Source of the DNA: Dehalococcoidia bacterium
GTDB taxonomy: Bacteria > Chloroflexota > Dehalococcoidia > Lucifugimonadales > Australimonadaceae
Length of the DNA: 64,000 nucleotides
Reading direction: 5' to 3'
Assembly (NCBI GenBank): GCA_022820645.1
Contig: JAJEFD010000009.1
Location: 124,001 to 188,000 of the forward strand
The notes below the pieces were generated by a model. That model was not told the origin of the DNA. It worked only from the letters and a program-made list of their open reading frames with translations, and did no database searches. The translations under genes and the position numbers were made by a program. The first letter of the stretch is position 1. Each line of letters opens with the position of its first letter. Shown piece after piece: positions 18,694 through 27,988 of the stretch.

Positions 18694-18772
18694 GGGATAT
18701 CTGCTCCAGTGCGCTTGGGCGCCATCCGATACGGCGTGAACCTAGCCTAACGAGGGGCGGGTGTAAAGTGCG

Positions 18773-19288
18773 CTACGCCTTCCGGGGGACCTTGTAGCGG
18801 CGTCCGCGTTCGCGCACGGTGCGCTGCGCCCCGAACTCCATCACCGGCACGCCGTAGCCGCAACTCGTGGCGGTGCTCTCGACGTCGACCACGATGGCCT
18901 GCCGCTCCGGCAGCGCGATGTCCTCCGCAGGGGCGGCGAGCAACCGCTCGGCGAGCGGCGACTCCGCGATGGGCGTCACCGTGGCGTGACCGTACAGCCG
19001 CACGACGGCGGCATCCTCCCGGTCGAACGAGCAGACCATGACGGTGATGGGGCCGCCCGCCATCGAGTGGCGTGCCGTCTCGTTGCCGCTGCCCGTGTAG
19101 TCGAGGTACGCCACGCGATGCTCGTCCAGTACGTGGAGCGGCACGCCGCCCTTTGGCGAGACGTTCACCGCTCCGACGCCGTGCGCTCCCGGCGCGAGGC
19201 CGGGGTCGGCGGTGGCGACGAAGAAGACCTGCGCCTGCCGGATGAGGTCGGCCTGCTTGTCCGTGATGCGGTCGAAGTAGTCGGCCAT
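18773..19288 (-). CDS. Pyridoxamine 5'-phosphate oxidase-family protein
   Basis: 'FFVATADPGLAPGAHGVGAVNVSPKGG...VAYLDYTGSGNETARH' PPOX-like. Confidence 0.8.
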   Translation of the reverse strand: MADYFDRITDKQADLIRQAQVFFVATADPGLAPGAHGVGAVNVSPKGGVPLHVLDEHRVAYLDYTGSGNETARHSMAGGPITVMVCSFDREDAAVVRLYGHATVTPIAESPLAERLLAAPAEDIALPERQAIVVDVESTATSCGYGVPVMEFGAQRTVRERGRRYKVPRKA

Positions 19289-19297
19289 GGCGTGCTC

Positions 19298-20074
19298 CTA
19301 CGCTGCCCTCGCCACCCAGACGAGGTCTTCCGTTTCCCCGGTGACGGGGCCGCCGTCGAAATCGCCGTAGACGGCCTCGAGATCGAAGCCGCAGAGTTCG
19401 AGCAGGTGCTCCATCTCGTACCGGAAGGTGTAACGCTGATCGACGTCCCGCAGCAGCCGTCGTTCCACCACGCCCTCGTCGCTCACCTCCTCGATGATGA
19501 GGCGCATCTCGTTCACCTGCGTCACAGGGTCCCAGCCGTTCTGTCCCCAGACGACGAGCGTGCCGCCCCCCTCCCGTTCGACGTCTTTCAGGTGGTAGGC
19601 GAGCCGGGACTGCTCGTCGGTCACGAGGGAACTCACGTCCGGATTGAACGTGTCCATCACGAACATACCGCCGGGCGCCAGCCGCTCCCGGACGCGGGCG
19701 AGCGCCTGCCGCTGCTCCTCCGTCGTGAGCATGCTTTGGAAGGAGCGGAACGGCATGATGACGAGCGGGAAGCGCTCGGCGAGTTGCAGCGCCGCCATGT
19801 CGCCGGACTGGAAGACGCACCGCTCGGCGAGGCCGCGCTTCGCTGCCTTCTCCTGCGCGACCTCGATCATGCGGGGCGAGATGTCGATGCCGGCGACGGC
19901 CACGCCTTCCCGTGCGATGGCGAGGCTGATGCGCCCCGTGCCGCAGCCGAGTTCCAGGACGGGGCCTCCCGACTCGCGTGCCAGCTCGACGTAGAAGTCG
20001 ATGTCGTGCGTCAGGTCGGCGTGCACCGCATCGTAGATGTCGGCCCAGTCGTCGTAGGGGAAGTCGAATGGCAT
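19298..20074 (-). CDS. Class I SAM-dependent methyltransferase
   Basis: 'VLELGCGTGRISLAIAREGVAVAGIDISPRMI'. Confidence 0.88.
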   Translation of the reverse strand: MPFDFPYDDWADIYDAVHADLTHDIDFYVELARESGGPVLELGCGTGRISLAIAREGVAVAGIDISPRMIEVAQEKAAKRGLAERCVFQSGDMAALQLAERFPLVIMPFRSFQSMLTTEEQRQALARVRERLAPGGMFVMDTFNPDVSSLVTDEQSRLAYHLKDVEREGGGTLVVWGQNGWDPVTQVNEMRLIIEEVSDEGVVERRLLRDVDQRYTFRYEMEHLLELCGFDLEAVYGDFDGGPVTGETEDLVWVARAA

Positions 20075-20086
20075 GGGGCTAGCCTA

Positions 20087-20698
20087 TCAGCCGCCGCCCA
20101 TGCGCTGGAGAGCGCGTCTGACGCGCTCGTCGGTGGGGGCGTCCGCCGCGCCGTCCTCGGCGGCGAGCGCCTGCCGCGCTTCGAGTGCGGAGTAGCCGAG
20201 CGCCATGAGCCATTGGAGGGCGGGGTCGCCCGCTGCACCTGCAGTCGTGGCAACCCCTGCGGTGGTCACGAGCGGCGCGCCGATCTCGTCCTCCAGCTTG
20301 CTCTTGAGGTCCAGGATGATGCGCTCGGCGGTGCGCTTGCCGACGCCGGGCGCGCGGCTGATGGCGGTGGCGTCGCCCGCGACGATGGCGGTGGCGAGGT
20401 CTTCCGGCGGGAGCACGCTCAGCACGGCGAGCGCGGCCTTCGGGCCGACCTGGCTCACGCCGAGCAGCATCTCGAAGAGGCGGCGTCCGTGCTCAGAGGC
20501 GAAGCCGTACAACTGCAGGTCGTCCTCGCGGACGATGAGGTGGGTGTGCAGCCGCACGGGGCTGTCCGCGCCGGGCAGCCCGCCGAGGTCGTGCGCAGGA
20601 ACGAAGACGCGCAGCAGGATGCCGCCGCCTACGCGCACGACGACCGAGTCGGCGTGCTTCGCCTCGATCGTGCCCTCGACGCCCGCGATGATGCTCAT
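20087..20698 (-). CDS. ruvA: Holliday junction branch migration protein RuvA
   Basis: 'MSIIAGVEGTIEAKHADSVVVRVGG', 'LLGVSQVGPKAALAVLS', 'RAPGVGKRTAERIILDLKSKL'. Confidence 0.95.
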   Translation of the reverse strand: MSIIAGVEGTIEAKHADSVVVRVGGGILLRVFVPAHDLGGLPGADSPVRLHTHLIVREDDLQLYGFASEHGRRLFEMLLGVSQVGPKAALAVLSVLPPEDLATAIVAGDATAISRAPGVGKRTAERIILDLKSKLEDEIGAPLVTTAGVATTAGAAGDPALQWLMALGYSALEARQALAAEDGAADAPTDERVRRALQRMGGG

Positions 20699-21198
20699 CG
20701 GGCCCTCACCCGTTCGGCGGTGCGGAGCGTCTGCGCGTGACAGAGCGCTATGGCGATGGCGTCCGACGCGTCCTCGGCCATCGGCTCGTCGCCGAGTTCC
20801 AGCAGGATGCGGACGGAGCGCTGCACCTGCGCCTTGTCGCCCGCGCCGTAGTTGGCGACGGCGCTCTTGACCGTGGCGGGCGAGTAGCGGTGGATGGGGA
20901 TGCCGGCGTTCGCCGCGACGAGCAGCGCGACGGCCTGGGCCTGTCCCACGGCGACCGCGGACTTGGCGCCGCGCGCCGCCGCGACGAACGGCTCCTCTAT
21001 CGCGAGTTGGTCCGGCATCCAGCGCTCCGCGAGAGCCTGCAGTTCGCCGAGCAAGAGGTGGAGCCGCTCCGCGATCTCCTTCGACCGTCCGCCGTCGAAC
21101 GTTCCCCACGCCAGGCATTGCGTGCCGCCCTCGTCGTCGAGGTCGAGGATGCTGTAGCCCATCGTCTGGGTGCCGGGGTCGACGCCGAGGATACGCAT
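20695..21198 (-). CDS. ruvC: Crossover junction endodeoxyribonuclease RuvC
   Basis: 'MRILGVDPGTQTMGYSILD', 'AIEEPFVAAARGAKSAVAVGQAQAVAL'; 4-bp overlap with ruvA. Confidence 0.95.
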   Translation of the reverse strand: MRILGVDPGTQTMGYSILDLDDEGGTQCLAWGTFDGGRSKEIAERLHLLLGELQALAERWMPDQLAIEEPFVAAARGAKSAVAVGQAQAVALLVAANAGIPIHRYSPATVKSAVANYGAGDKAQVQRSVRILLELGDEPMAEDASDAIAIALCHAQTLRTAERVRAR

Positions 21199-21218
21199 GG
21201 CGCTCCGTCCGTTCTCCT

Positions 21219-22061
21219 CTACCGCAGGGCGTAGCGGTCATTCTCTTCGGCAACGACCGCCTGTTCCTCGATGAGCTTGGTGAGCGTGGTAACGAGCTGC
21301 CGCTCGGCGAGGCGCTCACGGGACTGCGGGAGGCGCTTGTAGATGCGGACGCGGAGCTCGGCGGGTGAGAGCGGGCCGTCGCGCAGCGCGTTCAGGATGG
21401 CCTGCTCCCGCTCGTGCCGGTGCTTGATGAGGGCGTTGAGCCGCGCCTTCGGCCTCTTCACCGGCCCGCCGTGGCCGGTGTACATGATGCGGGCGTCCAC
21501 GTCCTTCAGCATCTCCAGCGTTCGCATGTAGTCGGCGAGGTTGCCGTCGTGCGGGCCGATGCTCGTGGTGGAGACTGCCAGGACGGTGTCGCTGGTGAAG
21601 AGCGCCTTGCGCTCCGGCGCGAAGAGGGCGAGCGAGCCGGAGGTATGGCCGGGCGCCCAGACGGCTTCGAGCGAGAGGCCGCCGAGCTCGCGACGGTCGC
21701 CGTGCTGCAGGTCGTCGGCGACGTGCAACTCGCCGTGGAGGCGGTCGTTCTCGATGGCCTCGCGGTCGTTGGGGTGGCACGCGAGCGGCGCGCCGGTCTC
21801 GCGGTGCATGTGGAGCGCGCCGCCGCCGTGGTCGGGATGGCGGTGCGTGATGATGATCTCGGAGACGGGCGGGGCGTTGACCTCCCGGATGTAGGCGGCG
21901 CGGGCGCGGTGGTCGTCCTCGTTCTCCCAGCCCGTGTCGATGAGGACCGCGGTGTCCGAGCCGAATACGAGGTAGGCGTTGGGCGGCGGGAAACCGGGCA
22001 GCGGCTCCCGTCCGAACGTGAGTTGGTGTATCCCCTGCTCCAGTTCCACGGCGCGCTCCAT
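21219..22061 (-). CDS. MBL-fold metallo-hydrolase (LACTB2-like) with C-terminal winged helix
   Basis: 'IITHRHPDHGGGALHM', 'WAPGHTSGSLALF', 'MYTGHGGPV'. Confidence 0.88.
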   Translation of the reverse strand: MERAVELEQGIHQLTFGREPLPGFPPPNAYLVFGSDTAVLIDTGWENEDDHRARAAYIREVNAPPVSEIIITHRHPDHGGGALHMHRETGAPLACHPNDREAIENDRLHGELHVADDLQHGDRRELGGLSLEAVWAPGHTSGSLALFAPERKALFTSDTVLAVSTTSIGPHDGNLADYMRTLEMLKDVDARIMYTGHGGPVKRPKARLNALIKHRHEREQAILNALRDGPLSPAELRVRIYKRLPQSRERLAERQLVTTLTKLIEEQAVVAEENDRYALR

Positions 22062-22111
22062 TCTAGCGCACCGGGCGGCCGCCCCCGCTACGTCGCTAAC
22101 TGGCCTAAACT

Positions 22112-22627
22112 ATGGCCGACCCTCGACCCGCCCAAGGAGCACGATCCGTGAGCGACGTTGCGTTTCAAGACATGCTGGCCGGCAACCACTGCTGGGGATG
22201 CGGACCGGACGCGAAGGACGGCCTGAGGCTGCGGAGCTACTGGGACGGCGACGAGACGGTGTGCACGTGGATGCCGCGTCCCGAGTTCGCCGCGGGGCCG
22301 CGTCACATCCTCTACGGCGGCATGATCGGCAGCGTCATCGACTGCCACAGCATCTGGACGGCCATCGCCGAGGCGTACAAGGTCGAGGAGCGCGAGATCG
22401 GCTCCGGGCCTGTCATCTGGTACGCGACGGCGTCGCTGCACGTGACCTACCTGAAGCCGACGCCGATAGACCAGCCGCTGACGATGCGTGCACGGGTGAC
22501 GGAGCTGGTGCGGCGCAAGGCGCTGGTGAGCTGCTCGCTCGAGTCGGGCGGTGTCGAGACGGCGACGGGCGAGATGGTCGCGGTTCGGGTGCCGCCGGAG
22601 TGGTTCGAGGACCAGGAAGGAGGATGA
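22112..22627 (+). CDS. PaaI/hotdog-fold thioesterase family protein
   Basis: 'NHCWGCGPDAKDGLRLRSYWDGDETVCTWMPRPEFAAGPRHILYGGMIGSVIDCHSIWTA'; start may be GTG near 22148. Confidence 0.8.
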   Translation: MADPRPAQGARSVSDVAFQDMLAGNHCWGCGPDAKDGLRLRSYWDGDETVCTWMPRPEFAAGPRHILYGGMIGSVIDCHSIWTAIAEAYKVEEREIGSGPVIWYATASLHVTYLKPTPIDQPLTMRARVTELVRRKALVSCSLESGGVETATGEMVAVRVPPEWFEDQEGG

Positions 22628-22631
22628 GGCA

Positions 22632-23111
22632 ATGACGGTAAGCGTTTCAGGGCTGGTAGGACGTCCGCTGGAGTTGGGCCATGCAGACCTCGCGGCGCTG
22701 CCCGGACAGGTGGACGACGTCTCGACTCTCGCGCCCGGACGCGAGGGGTCGGCGGTGCGTTTCACGTCGGTGCTGGAAGCGGCGTCGGCGCAGGCGAGCG
22801 CGGAGTTCCTCACGCTGGAGGCCGACGGAGGCTTCGCGGCGAGCATCCCGCTCGCGGCGGTCGCCGACCAGGCGCTGCTGCTGTATGCGCTGGACGGCGG
22901 GCCGCTGCCGCACGACAAGGGCGGTCCGGTACGCTTCCTCATCCCGAACCCCGCCGCGTGCGGCACCGCGGAAGTGGATACGTGCGCGAACGTGAAGTGG
23001 CTGAACTCGATCAGTCTCAGCACTGAGCGTGGACGCGACGTGCGCCCAAGCACACTGCGCGCGCACGAGGCGCTACACGAGGCTGAACGCAGGGAAGGAG
23101 GCGCACGATGA
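22632..23111 (+). CDS. Short sulfite-oxidase-fold (Oxidored_molyb-like) domain protein
   Basis: 'TLEADGGFAASIPLAAVADQALLLYALDGGPLPHDKGGPVRFLIPN...CANVKWLNSISLS' resembles the C-terminal part of the SUOX Moco fold; 160 aa. Confidence 0.6.
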   Translation: MTVSVSGLVGRPLELGHADLAALPGQVDDVSTLAPGREGSAVRFTSVLEAASAQASAEFLTLEADGGFAASIPLAAVADQALLLYALDGGPLPHDKGGPVRFLIPNPAACGTAEVDTCANVKWLNSISLSTERGRDVRPSTLRAHEALHEAERREGGAR

Positions 23112-23662
23112 CTCGACTGCCGGAGGTAACGCGGGACGCCGTGGCCGAGGAGCTGCGCCACGCATTCGATGCACTCGTTGCCGACAGCGGCGGGGAGGTG
23201 CCCCTGGGACCTGGCGCCGTCGCAGCGCTGAGCCCGGAGATGGCGCTTCGACGGCGTCCGCTGAGCAACTACGTGCGCTGGGAGTTGACGCTTCCCCAGC
23301 ACGTGCAGGAGCTAGCCATCCTTGCGACAGCGCGGCAGATGGACTGTCCGTACGTGTGGAATGCGCACGCCCCCATGGCCCGGAAGGCCGGTGTAAGCGC
23401 CGAACTGGTGGACGCGATGCGCGAGCGCGCGCCGCTCCCCGCGATGGCGGAGGACGAGTCGGCGGTCGTGACGTTCGTAACGGAGATGCTGGGCGGTCAC
23501 CGCGTGTCGCAGGGGGCGTATGATGCGGCCATCGCTCAGTTCGGGATACGGCAGACGGTAGACCTCATCGCGCTGGCAGGGCAGTACGTGACCAACGCGT
23601 GCTTCCTGAACGCATTTGAGATAGCGTTGCCGGAAACGGCGGAGCCGGTGTTGCCGGTCTGA
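23108..23662 (+). CDS. Carboxymuconolactone decarboxylase/AhpD-like protein
   Basis: 'LSNYVRWELTLPQHVQELAILATARQMDCPYVWNAHAPMARKAGVSAELVDAMRE'. Confidence 0.8.
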   Translation: MTRLPEVTRDAVAEELRHAFDALVADSGGEVPLGPGAVAALSPEMALRRRPLSNYVRWELTLPQHVQELAILATARQMDCPYVWNAHAPMARKAGVSAELVDAMRERAPLPAMAEDESAVVTFVTEMLGGHRVSQGAYDAAIAQFGIRQTVDLIALAGQYVTNACFLNAFEIALPETAEPVLPV

Positions 23663-23678
23663 ATCGAGGAGGCAGACG

Positions 23679-24752
23679 ATGGGCATCATAGACGCTGACG
23701 CGCACGTCATAGAGATAGACCAGACGTGGGACTACATGGACCCGTCTGAGCGTCACTACAGGCCGGGCACGGCCTACCAGACGCTCGAGAACGGGGAGGT
23801 GATGAAGTACTGGATCATCGGCGGGCGCGCCATCAGGACGGCGTGGCCGGGCGGCGGTCCACGCGGCGAGTTCGGCCTCTTCATCGGCAACGTCGTGCTG
23901 CCGACCGACTCCAAGTTCATGCTGGACGTGCAGGCGCGCATCGCTCACATGGACGAGCTCGGCACCGACCTCCAGGTGCTCTACCCCTCGATGTGGACGG
24001 GCCCCATCACCACCAATCCCGCGGAGGAGGTCGCGCTCTGCCGGAGCTACAACCGCTGGATGGCCGACATCTATGCAGAGGGCAAGGGCCGCTTCCGCTG
24101 GGCAGCCGCGATGCCCGTGCTGGACCTGGAGGAGGCGGAGCGCCAGCTGCGGTTCGCGAAAGACAACGGCGCCGTCGCCATCAACCTGCGCGGTATCGAG
24201 GTCGGCAACCGGCTCATCAACGACCCGTACTTCTACCCGGTCTACGAGTGGGCAGCCGAGTTGGACATGCCCATCTGCCCGCACTCCGGCACCGGGAGTT
24301 TCGAACTGGACGCCATCTTCGGCAGCCGGGAGACGCAGTTCGAGCGCAACAAGTTCAGCGGCCTCTCAGCGTTCCACACGCTGTTGATGTCCGGCCTGCC
24401 GGAACGGTTCCCCAACACGAAGTGGGGCATCATCGAGTTCAGCGCCGACTGGATCCCGTACATGCTGAACGATCTTGCCCGCCGCATGGAGCGGCGCGGC
24501 GACGGCCTGAGCGCCGACCCGCTGACTGAGAACAACATCTGGGTGACGGTGCAGTTGAACGACGACCTGGAGCAGATACACCGCTACGTGGGCGGCAACC
24601 GGCTCGTCATCGGCACCGACTACGGCCACGCCGACTCCGCGACCGAGATATACGCGCTCAAGACCTTCGAGAACGACGAGCGCATGCCGGCGGAGAGCCG
24701 CGAGCGCATCCTCTGGGACAACCCCAGGGAGCTGTACGGCATCCAGAACTGA
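23679..24752 (+). CDS. Amidohydrolase family 2 protein
   Basis: 'IIDADAHVIEIDQTWDYMDPSERHYRPG', 'MPICPHSGTG', 'LVIGTDYGHADSATEIYAL'. Confidence 0.9.
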   Translation: MGIIDADAHVIEIDQTWDYMDPSERHYRPGTAYQTLENGEVMKYWIIGGRAIRTAWPGGGPRGEFGLFIGNVVLPTDSKFMLDVQARIAHMDELGTDLQVLYPSMWTGPITTNPAEEVALCRSYNRWMADIYAEGKGRFRWAAAMPVLDLEEAERQLRFAKDNGAVAINLRGIEVGNRLINDPYFYPVYEWAAELDMPICPHSGTGSFELDAIFGSRETQFERNKFSGLSAFHTLLMSGLPERFPNTKWGIIEFSADWIPYMLNDLARRMERRGDGLSADPLTENNIWVTVQLNDDLEQIHRYVGGNRLVIGTDYGHADSATEIYALKTFENDERMPAESRERILWDNPRELYGIQN

Positions 24753-24780
24753 ATCAGGTCCGCAACCGCTACGACCTGCG

Positions 24781-24807
24781 AAGGGGCGCCCATCGGGGCG
24801 CCCCTTT
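24781..24807. terminator. Bidirectional terminator between convergent genes
   Basis: AAGGGGCGCC-catcgg-GGCGCCCCTT followed by TC, between stops at 24752 (+) and 24843 (-). Confidence 0.75.
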
Positions 24808-24842
24808 CACGTGCGTCGTTCTTGAAGTGGCGATGCGAGCGG

Positions 24843-26156
24843 TCAGGTCCCCAGCGTAAGGTTCGGCAGGAAGAGGACGATCTGGGGGAAGGCGACGAGG
24901 ATCCCCAGCGATATGAGGTCGAGCACGACGAACGGTATCGCGGCTTTATAGATCTCCGTGATGCTGGCGGTCGGGATAACGCCCTTGAGCGCGAACAGGA
25001 CGAGGCCGAAGGGCGGTGTCTCCGCCCCGATGGATATCGCCACCAGGAACAGCATCCAGAACCAGATGGGGTCGAACCCCAGCGGGCCGATGATGGGCGA
25101 GAAGATGGGGATCGCTACCATCATCATCGATATCTGGTCGAGGAAGAGGCCCAGCAGGATCAGTGCCCCCAGCATGGCGAGCAGCAGCACCGTCGGCGGC
25201 AGGTCCAGGCCCACCAGCACGTTCAGGAAGCCCTGCGTAGCCCCGCTGAGCGCGAGCGTCTGGCTCATGGCGATGGACCCGCTGATGATCAGAAGGATCA
25301 TGCCGGCGATGCGCATGGCGTCGCGGAGTGCGTCCTTCAGCACGCCCATCGAGAGGCGCCGGTAGATGAGGGCAACGATCACGGCGCCGATGGCTCCTGT
25401 GGCGGCCGCCTCGCTCGGGGTTGTGATGCCGAACAGGATGAATCCCATCACCATGAAGAAGACGATGGAGAACGGAGCGAGTTTCACCGTGGCGTAGAGC
25501 TTGATCTTCATGGGGGCCGGCGGCGCATCGTATATCGGGGCGAGGCCCGGGTTCAGGCGCACGCGGATGAACACGAAGATGACGTAAGTGGTGGCCATCA
25601 TCAGGCCGGGGAAGAAGCCGGACACGAGCAGCTTGCCGACGGGTATCTGGGCGAGCGTCGCCGTGAGCACGGCCAGACCGCTGGGCGGGATGATGGCTGC
25701 GAGCAGGCCGGAGTTGAAGATCGTCCCCAGGGCGAGGCGCGGCGAGTAGCCCCGCTTCTCCATCTCCGGGTAGAGCGTCGAGCCGAGCAACGCCGTATCC
25801 GCGATGCCCGCTCCGCTCAGAGTAGCCAAAATGGTTCCGGAGCCCATCGTCACGTAGAGGAGGCGTGCTCTCACCTTGCCGACCCACTTGTCGACCGCGT
25901 CGATGATCAGCCCGAATGCGCCCGAACGGTAGAGCACGGCACCCATGAGGAAGAACATGGGCGCGGCGATGAACCGGAAGTTGGCGACCGAGTCCACGAT
26001 GCTGCCGGTCAGTAGCAGCAGGCCCTGCGTTCCGCCCGTGACCCAGATCAAGCCGACGATGTTGAGCCCGGCGAACGCGAACGCGACCGGGATGCCGGAC
26101 ATGAGCAGCAGGATCAGCAGCGTGAAGCCGATGAGCAGGACAGCCCACCACTCCAT
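24843..26156 (-). CDS. TRAP transporter large permease (DctM-like)
   Basis: Polytopic; 'LLLMSGIPVAFAFAGLNIVGLI', 'SGSGTILATLSGAGIADTALLGSTLYPEMEKRGYSPRLALG', 'LLAAIIPPSGLAVL'. Confidence 0.93.
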   Translation of the reverse strand: MEWWAVLLIGFTLLILLLMSGIPVAFAFAGLNIVGLIWVTGGTQGLLLLTGSIVDSVANFRFIAAPMFFLMGAVLYRSGAFGLIIDAVDKWVGKVRARLLYVTMGSGTILATLSGAGIADTALLGSTLYPEMEKRGYSPRLALGTIFNSGLLAAIIPPSGLAVLTATLAQIPVGKLLVSGFFPGLMMATTYVIFVFIRVRLNPGLAPIYDAPPAPMKIKLYATVKLAPFSIVFFMVMGFILFGITTPSEAAATGAIGAVIVALIYRRLSMGVLKDALRDAMRIAGMILLIISGSIAMSQTLALSGATQGFLNVLVGLDLPPTVLLLAMLGALILLGLFLDQISMMMVAIPIFSPIIGPLGFDPIWFWMLFLVAISIGAETPPFGLVLFALKGVIPTASITEIYKAAIPFVVLDLISLGILVAFPQIVLFLPNLTLGT

Positions 26157-26217
26157 GGCTAGCCTCCTGCCTTACGCGGTTGGGAATCTCGCGCGGACGT
26201 CGTGCGGGTGGGCGAGG

Positions 26218-26763
26218 TCATATCTCGGCGAACTCCGATGGGGATACCACCTCGCCCTCAACACGGTTCCGACCGCGATAGCTTGCGTATGCGTCGCGGA
26301 GGAACTGGATGCCGAGCGTTGCGAATCCGAACGGCAGCACCCACCAGATCCAGGCCTGGCGGATGCTGAACGCGTCGCCCCGGATGATCGTCCCCGCGTC
26401 GATGCCCTCCCAGACGCGGCTGCCCGTCTTCCACACGAGCATGCCGCAGATCGCGGCTGCGAGGATGGAAGTGCCCACCCGCATGAGGCTGGCTGTTCGC
26501 GGGCTCACCCGCTCCATGATCAGAGTCAGGCGCGTGTGGGCGTCGTGCTTGAGCAGCCACGCGCCGGCGAGGAAGGGGATCGCCATCACGGCGTACTCGT
26601 TGATCTGGATCACCCAGGGCAGCGAGTCGTTGAAGACGCGCCGCATGAGCACTTCCAGCCCGATGGTCAGCGCCATCACCGCGATCAGCCAGGTGGCGGC
26701 GAACGCCCCCACGTCGATCACGATGTCGAATGCCCTGCCCAGCACGTGCAGCGCTCGATTCAA
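26218..26763 (-). CDS. TRAP transporter small permease (DctQ-like)
   Basis: Four TM segments; 'LEVLMRRVFNDSLPWVIQINEYAVMAIPFLAGAWLLKHDAHTRLTLI'. Confidence 0.9.
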   Translation of the reverse strand: MNRALHVLGRAFDIVIDVGAFAATWLIAVMALTIGLEVLMRRVFNDSLPWVIQINEYAVMAIPFLAGAWLLKHDAHTRLTLIMERVSPRTASLMRVGTSILAAAICGMLVWKTGSRVWEGIDAGTIIRGDAFSIRQAWIWWVLPFGFATLGIQFLRDAYASYRGRNRVEGEVVSPSEFAEI

Positions 26764-26780
26764 GGGCTGTGTCTCCTTCT

Positions 26781-26849
26781 GGACGGCGGCACTGCCGCCG
26801 TCCGTTCACAGGCGGGTGTCCGGCGGTCCAGCCGAGGCCGGACCGCCGG
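26781..26849 (-). terminator. Two hairpins between dctP-like and dctQ-like genes
   Basis: GGACGGCGGC-act-GCCGCCGTCC (26781-26803) and CCGGCGGTCC-n10-GGACCGCCGG (26820-26849). Confidence 0.6.
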
Positions 26850-26879
26850 GTGCTCATCCCCGGTTATCTTCCCGGGCGC

Positions 26880-27941
26880 CTATCCAGTCGAATTCTTTAC
26901 ACAGGCAACCGTGTCCAGGAAGCGCTCGACATACTCGGCGGGCTCGTTTTCAGCCATGTATGCCCATTGGGCGTTGGCGTTGACGTCGTCTACGCGCTGC
27001 GCCGCCTCTGGCGTAAGCGTGACGATCTCAACACCCGAGTCGGCCATCACCTGGAGCGCTTCCTGGTCGAGCCGGAAGAATTCACTTGCCGCCCTGTGGT
27101 TGGCAAGCACCATGCCGTCGATGACGGCCTGTTGCAGGTCGGGCTCCAGGCTGTTCCACGCGTCCAGGTTCATCAGGAACATCAGTTGCCCGGACCCGAC
27201 AGACTGCTCGACGACGTACTTGAAGTGCTCGTGCCAGCCGAACTGCACCGCGAGCTGAGCGCCGCCGCCTATCGTCCCGCCCTCCACGAGGCCACGGTCG
27301 AGGGCTTCGTAGAGTTCGCCGATCGGCATGGCGACGGCGGTGCCGCCCAGCTCTTCAACGAACGCCGTCGCGGTCGGGCCCGATGCCCGCAGCTTGATGC
27401 CGTCGAGCCGGCCGGTGGTGGGGTCGATCGGCTTGGTCAGGTAGGTGCGGCTGCCGACCCGCGGGCTGACTCCGCCCAGGTACTTCACGCCGACCTCGTT
27501 CTGGTAGAACTCGTCGATCAGGTCCCACATGCCGCAGGCCACCTTGCTGTCCAGCGAGCCCTTGATGGCGTTCCACCCGCAAGCCAGCGAGGTGAAGTCC
27601 GGGTGGTAGGCGCAGGTCGTCGAGTTCACTTCGAACAGGCCGTCCCTCATCGGCACGAGCTGTTGGAACGAGGGGACGGACTCAGGGCCGCCCGAGCGGA
27701 CCACGCGGACACGTCCGCCGGTGGCGTCCTCGATGGCCCCGATAACGTTCCTGTCCCCGAATTCCTCAAGGGAGATGCCATCGGCCCATGAACTGATCAT
27801 GCGCAGCTCGATCACCTCCGGTTCCGGCGTGGGCGTGGGCTGGGCCGGTACCGGTGTGGGCGTGGGGTCGTCGCTACCGCACGCAGCGAGCAGCGCGATG
27901 AACAGTACGGCCCCGATCAGTAACTGGAATCTTCGTAGCAT
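26880..27941 (-). CDS. TRAP transporter substrate-binding protein (DctP-like lipoprotein)
   Basis: Lipobox-like 'ALLAACGSDDPTPTP', then 'LRMISSWADGISLEEFGDRNVIGAIEDATGGRVRVVRSGG'. Confidence 0.88.
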   Translation of the reverse strand: MLRRFQLLIGAVLFIALLAACGSDDPTPTPVPAQPTPTPEPEVIELRMISSWADGISLEEFGDRNVIGAIEDATGGRVRVVRSGGPESVPSFQQLVPMRDGLFEVNSTTCAYHPDFTSLACGWNAIKGSLDSKVACGMWDLIDEFYQNEVGVKYLGGVSPRVGSRTYLTKPIDPTTGRLDGIKLRASGPTATAFVEELGGTAVAMPIGELYEALDRGLVEGGTIGGGAQLAVQFGWHEHFKYVVEQSVGSGQLMFLMNLDAWNSLEPDLQQAVIDGMVLANHRAASEFFRLDQEALQVMADSGVEIVTLTPEAAQRVDDVNANAQWAYMAENEPAEYVERFLDTVACVKNSTG

Positions 27942-27988
27942 GATCTCCTCCCTTTCGGTAGTGCGTGGGGCCGCCGAACGGCTCCTGA

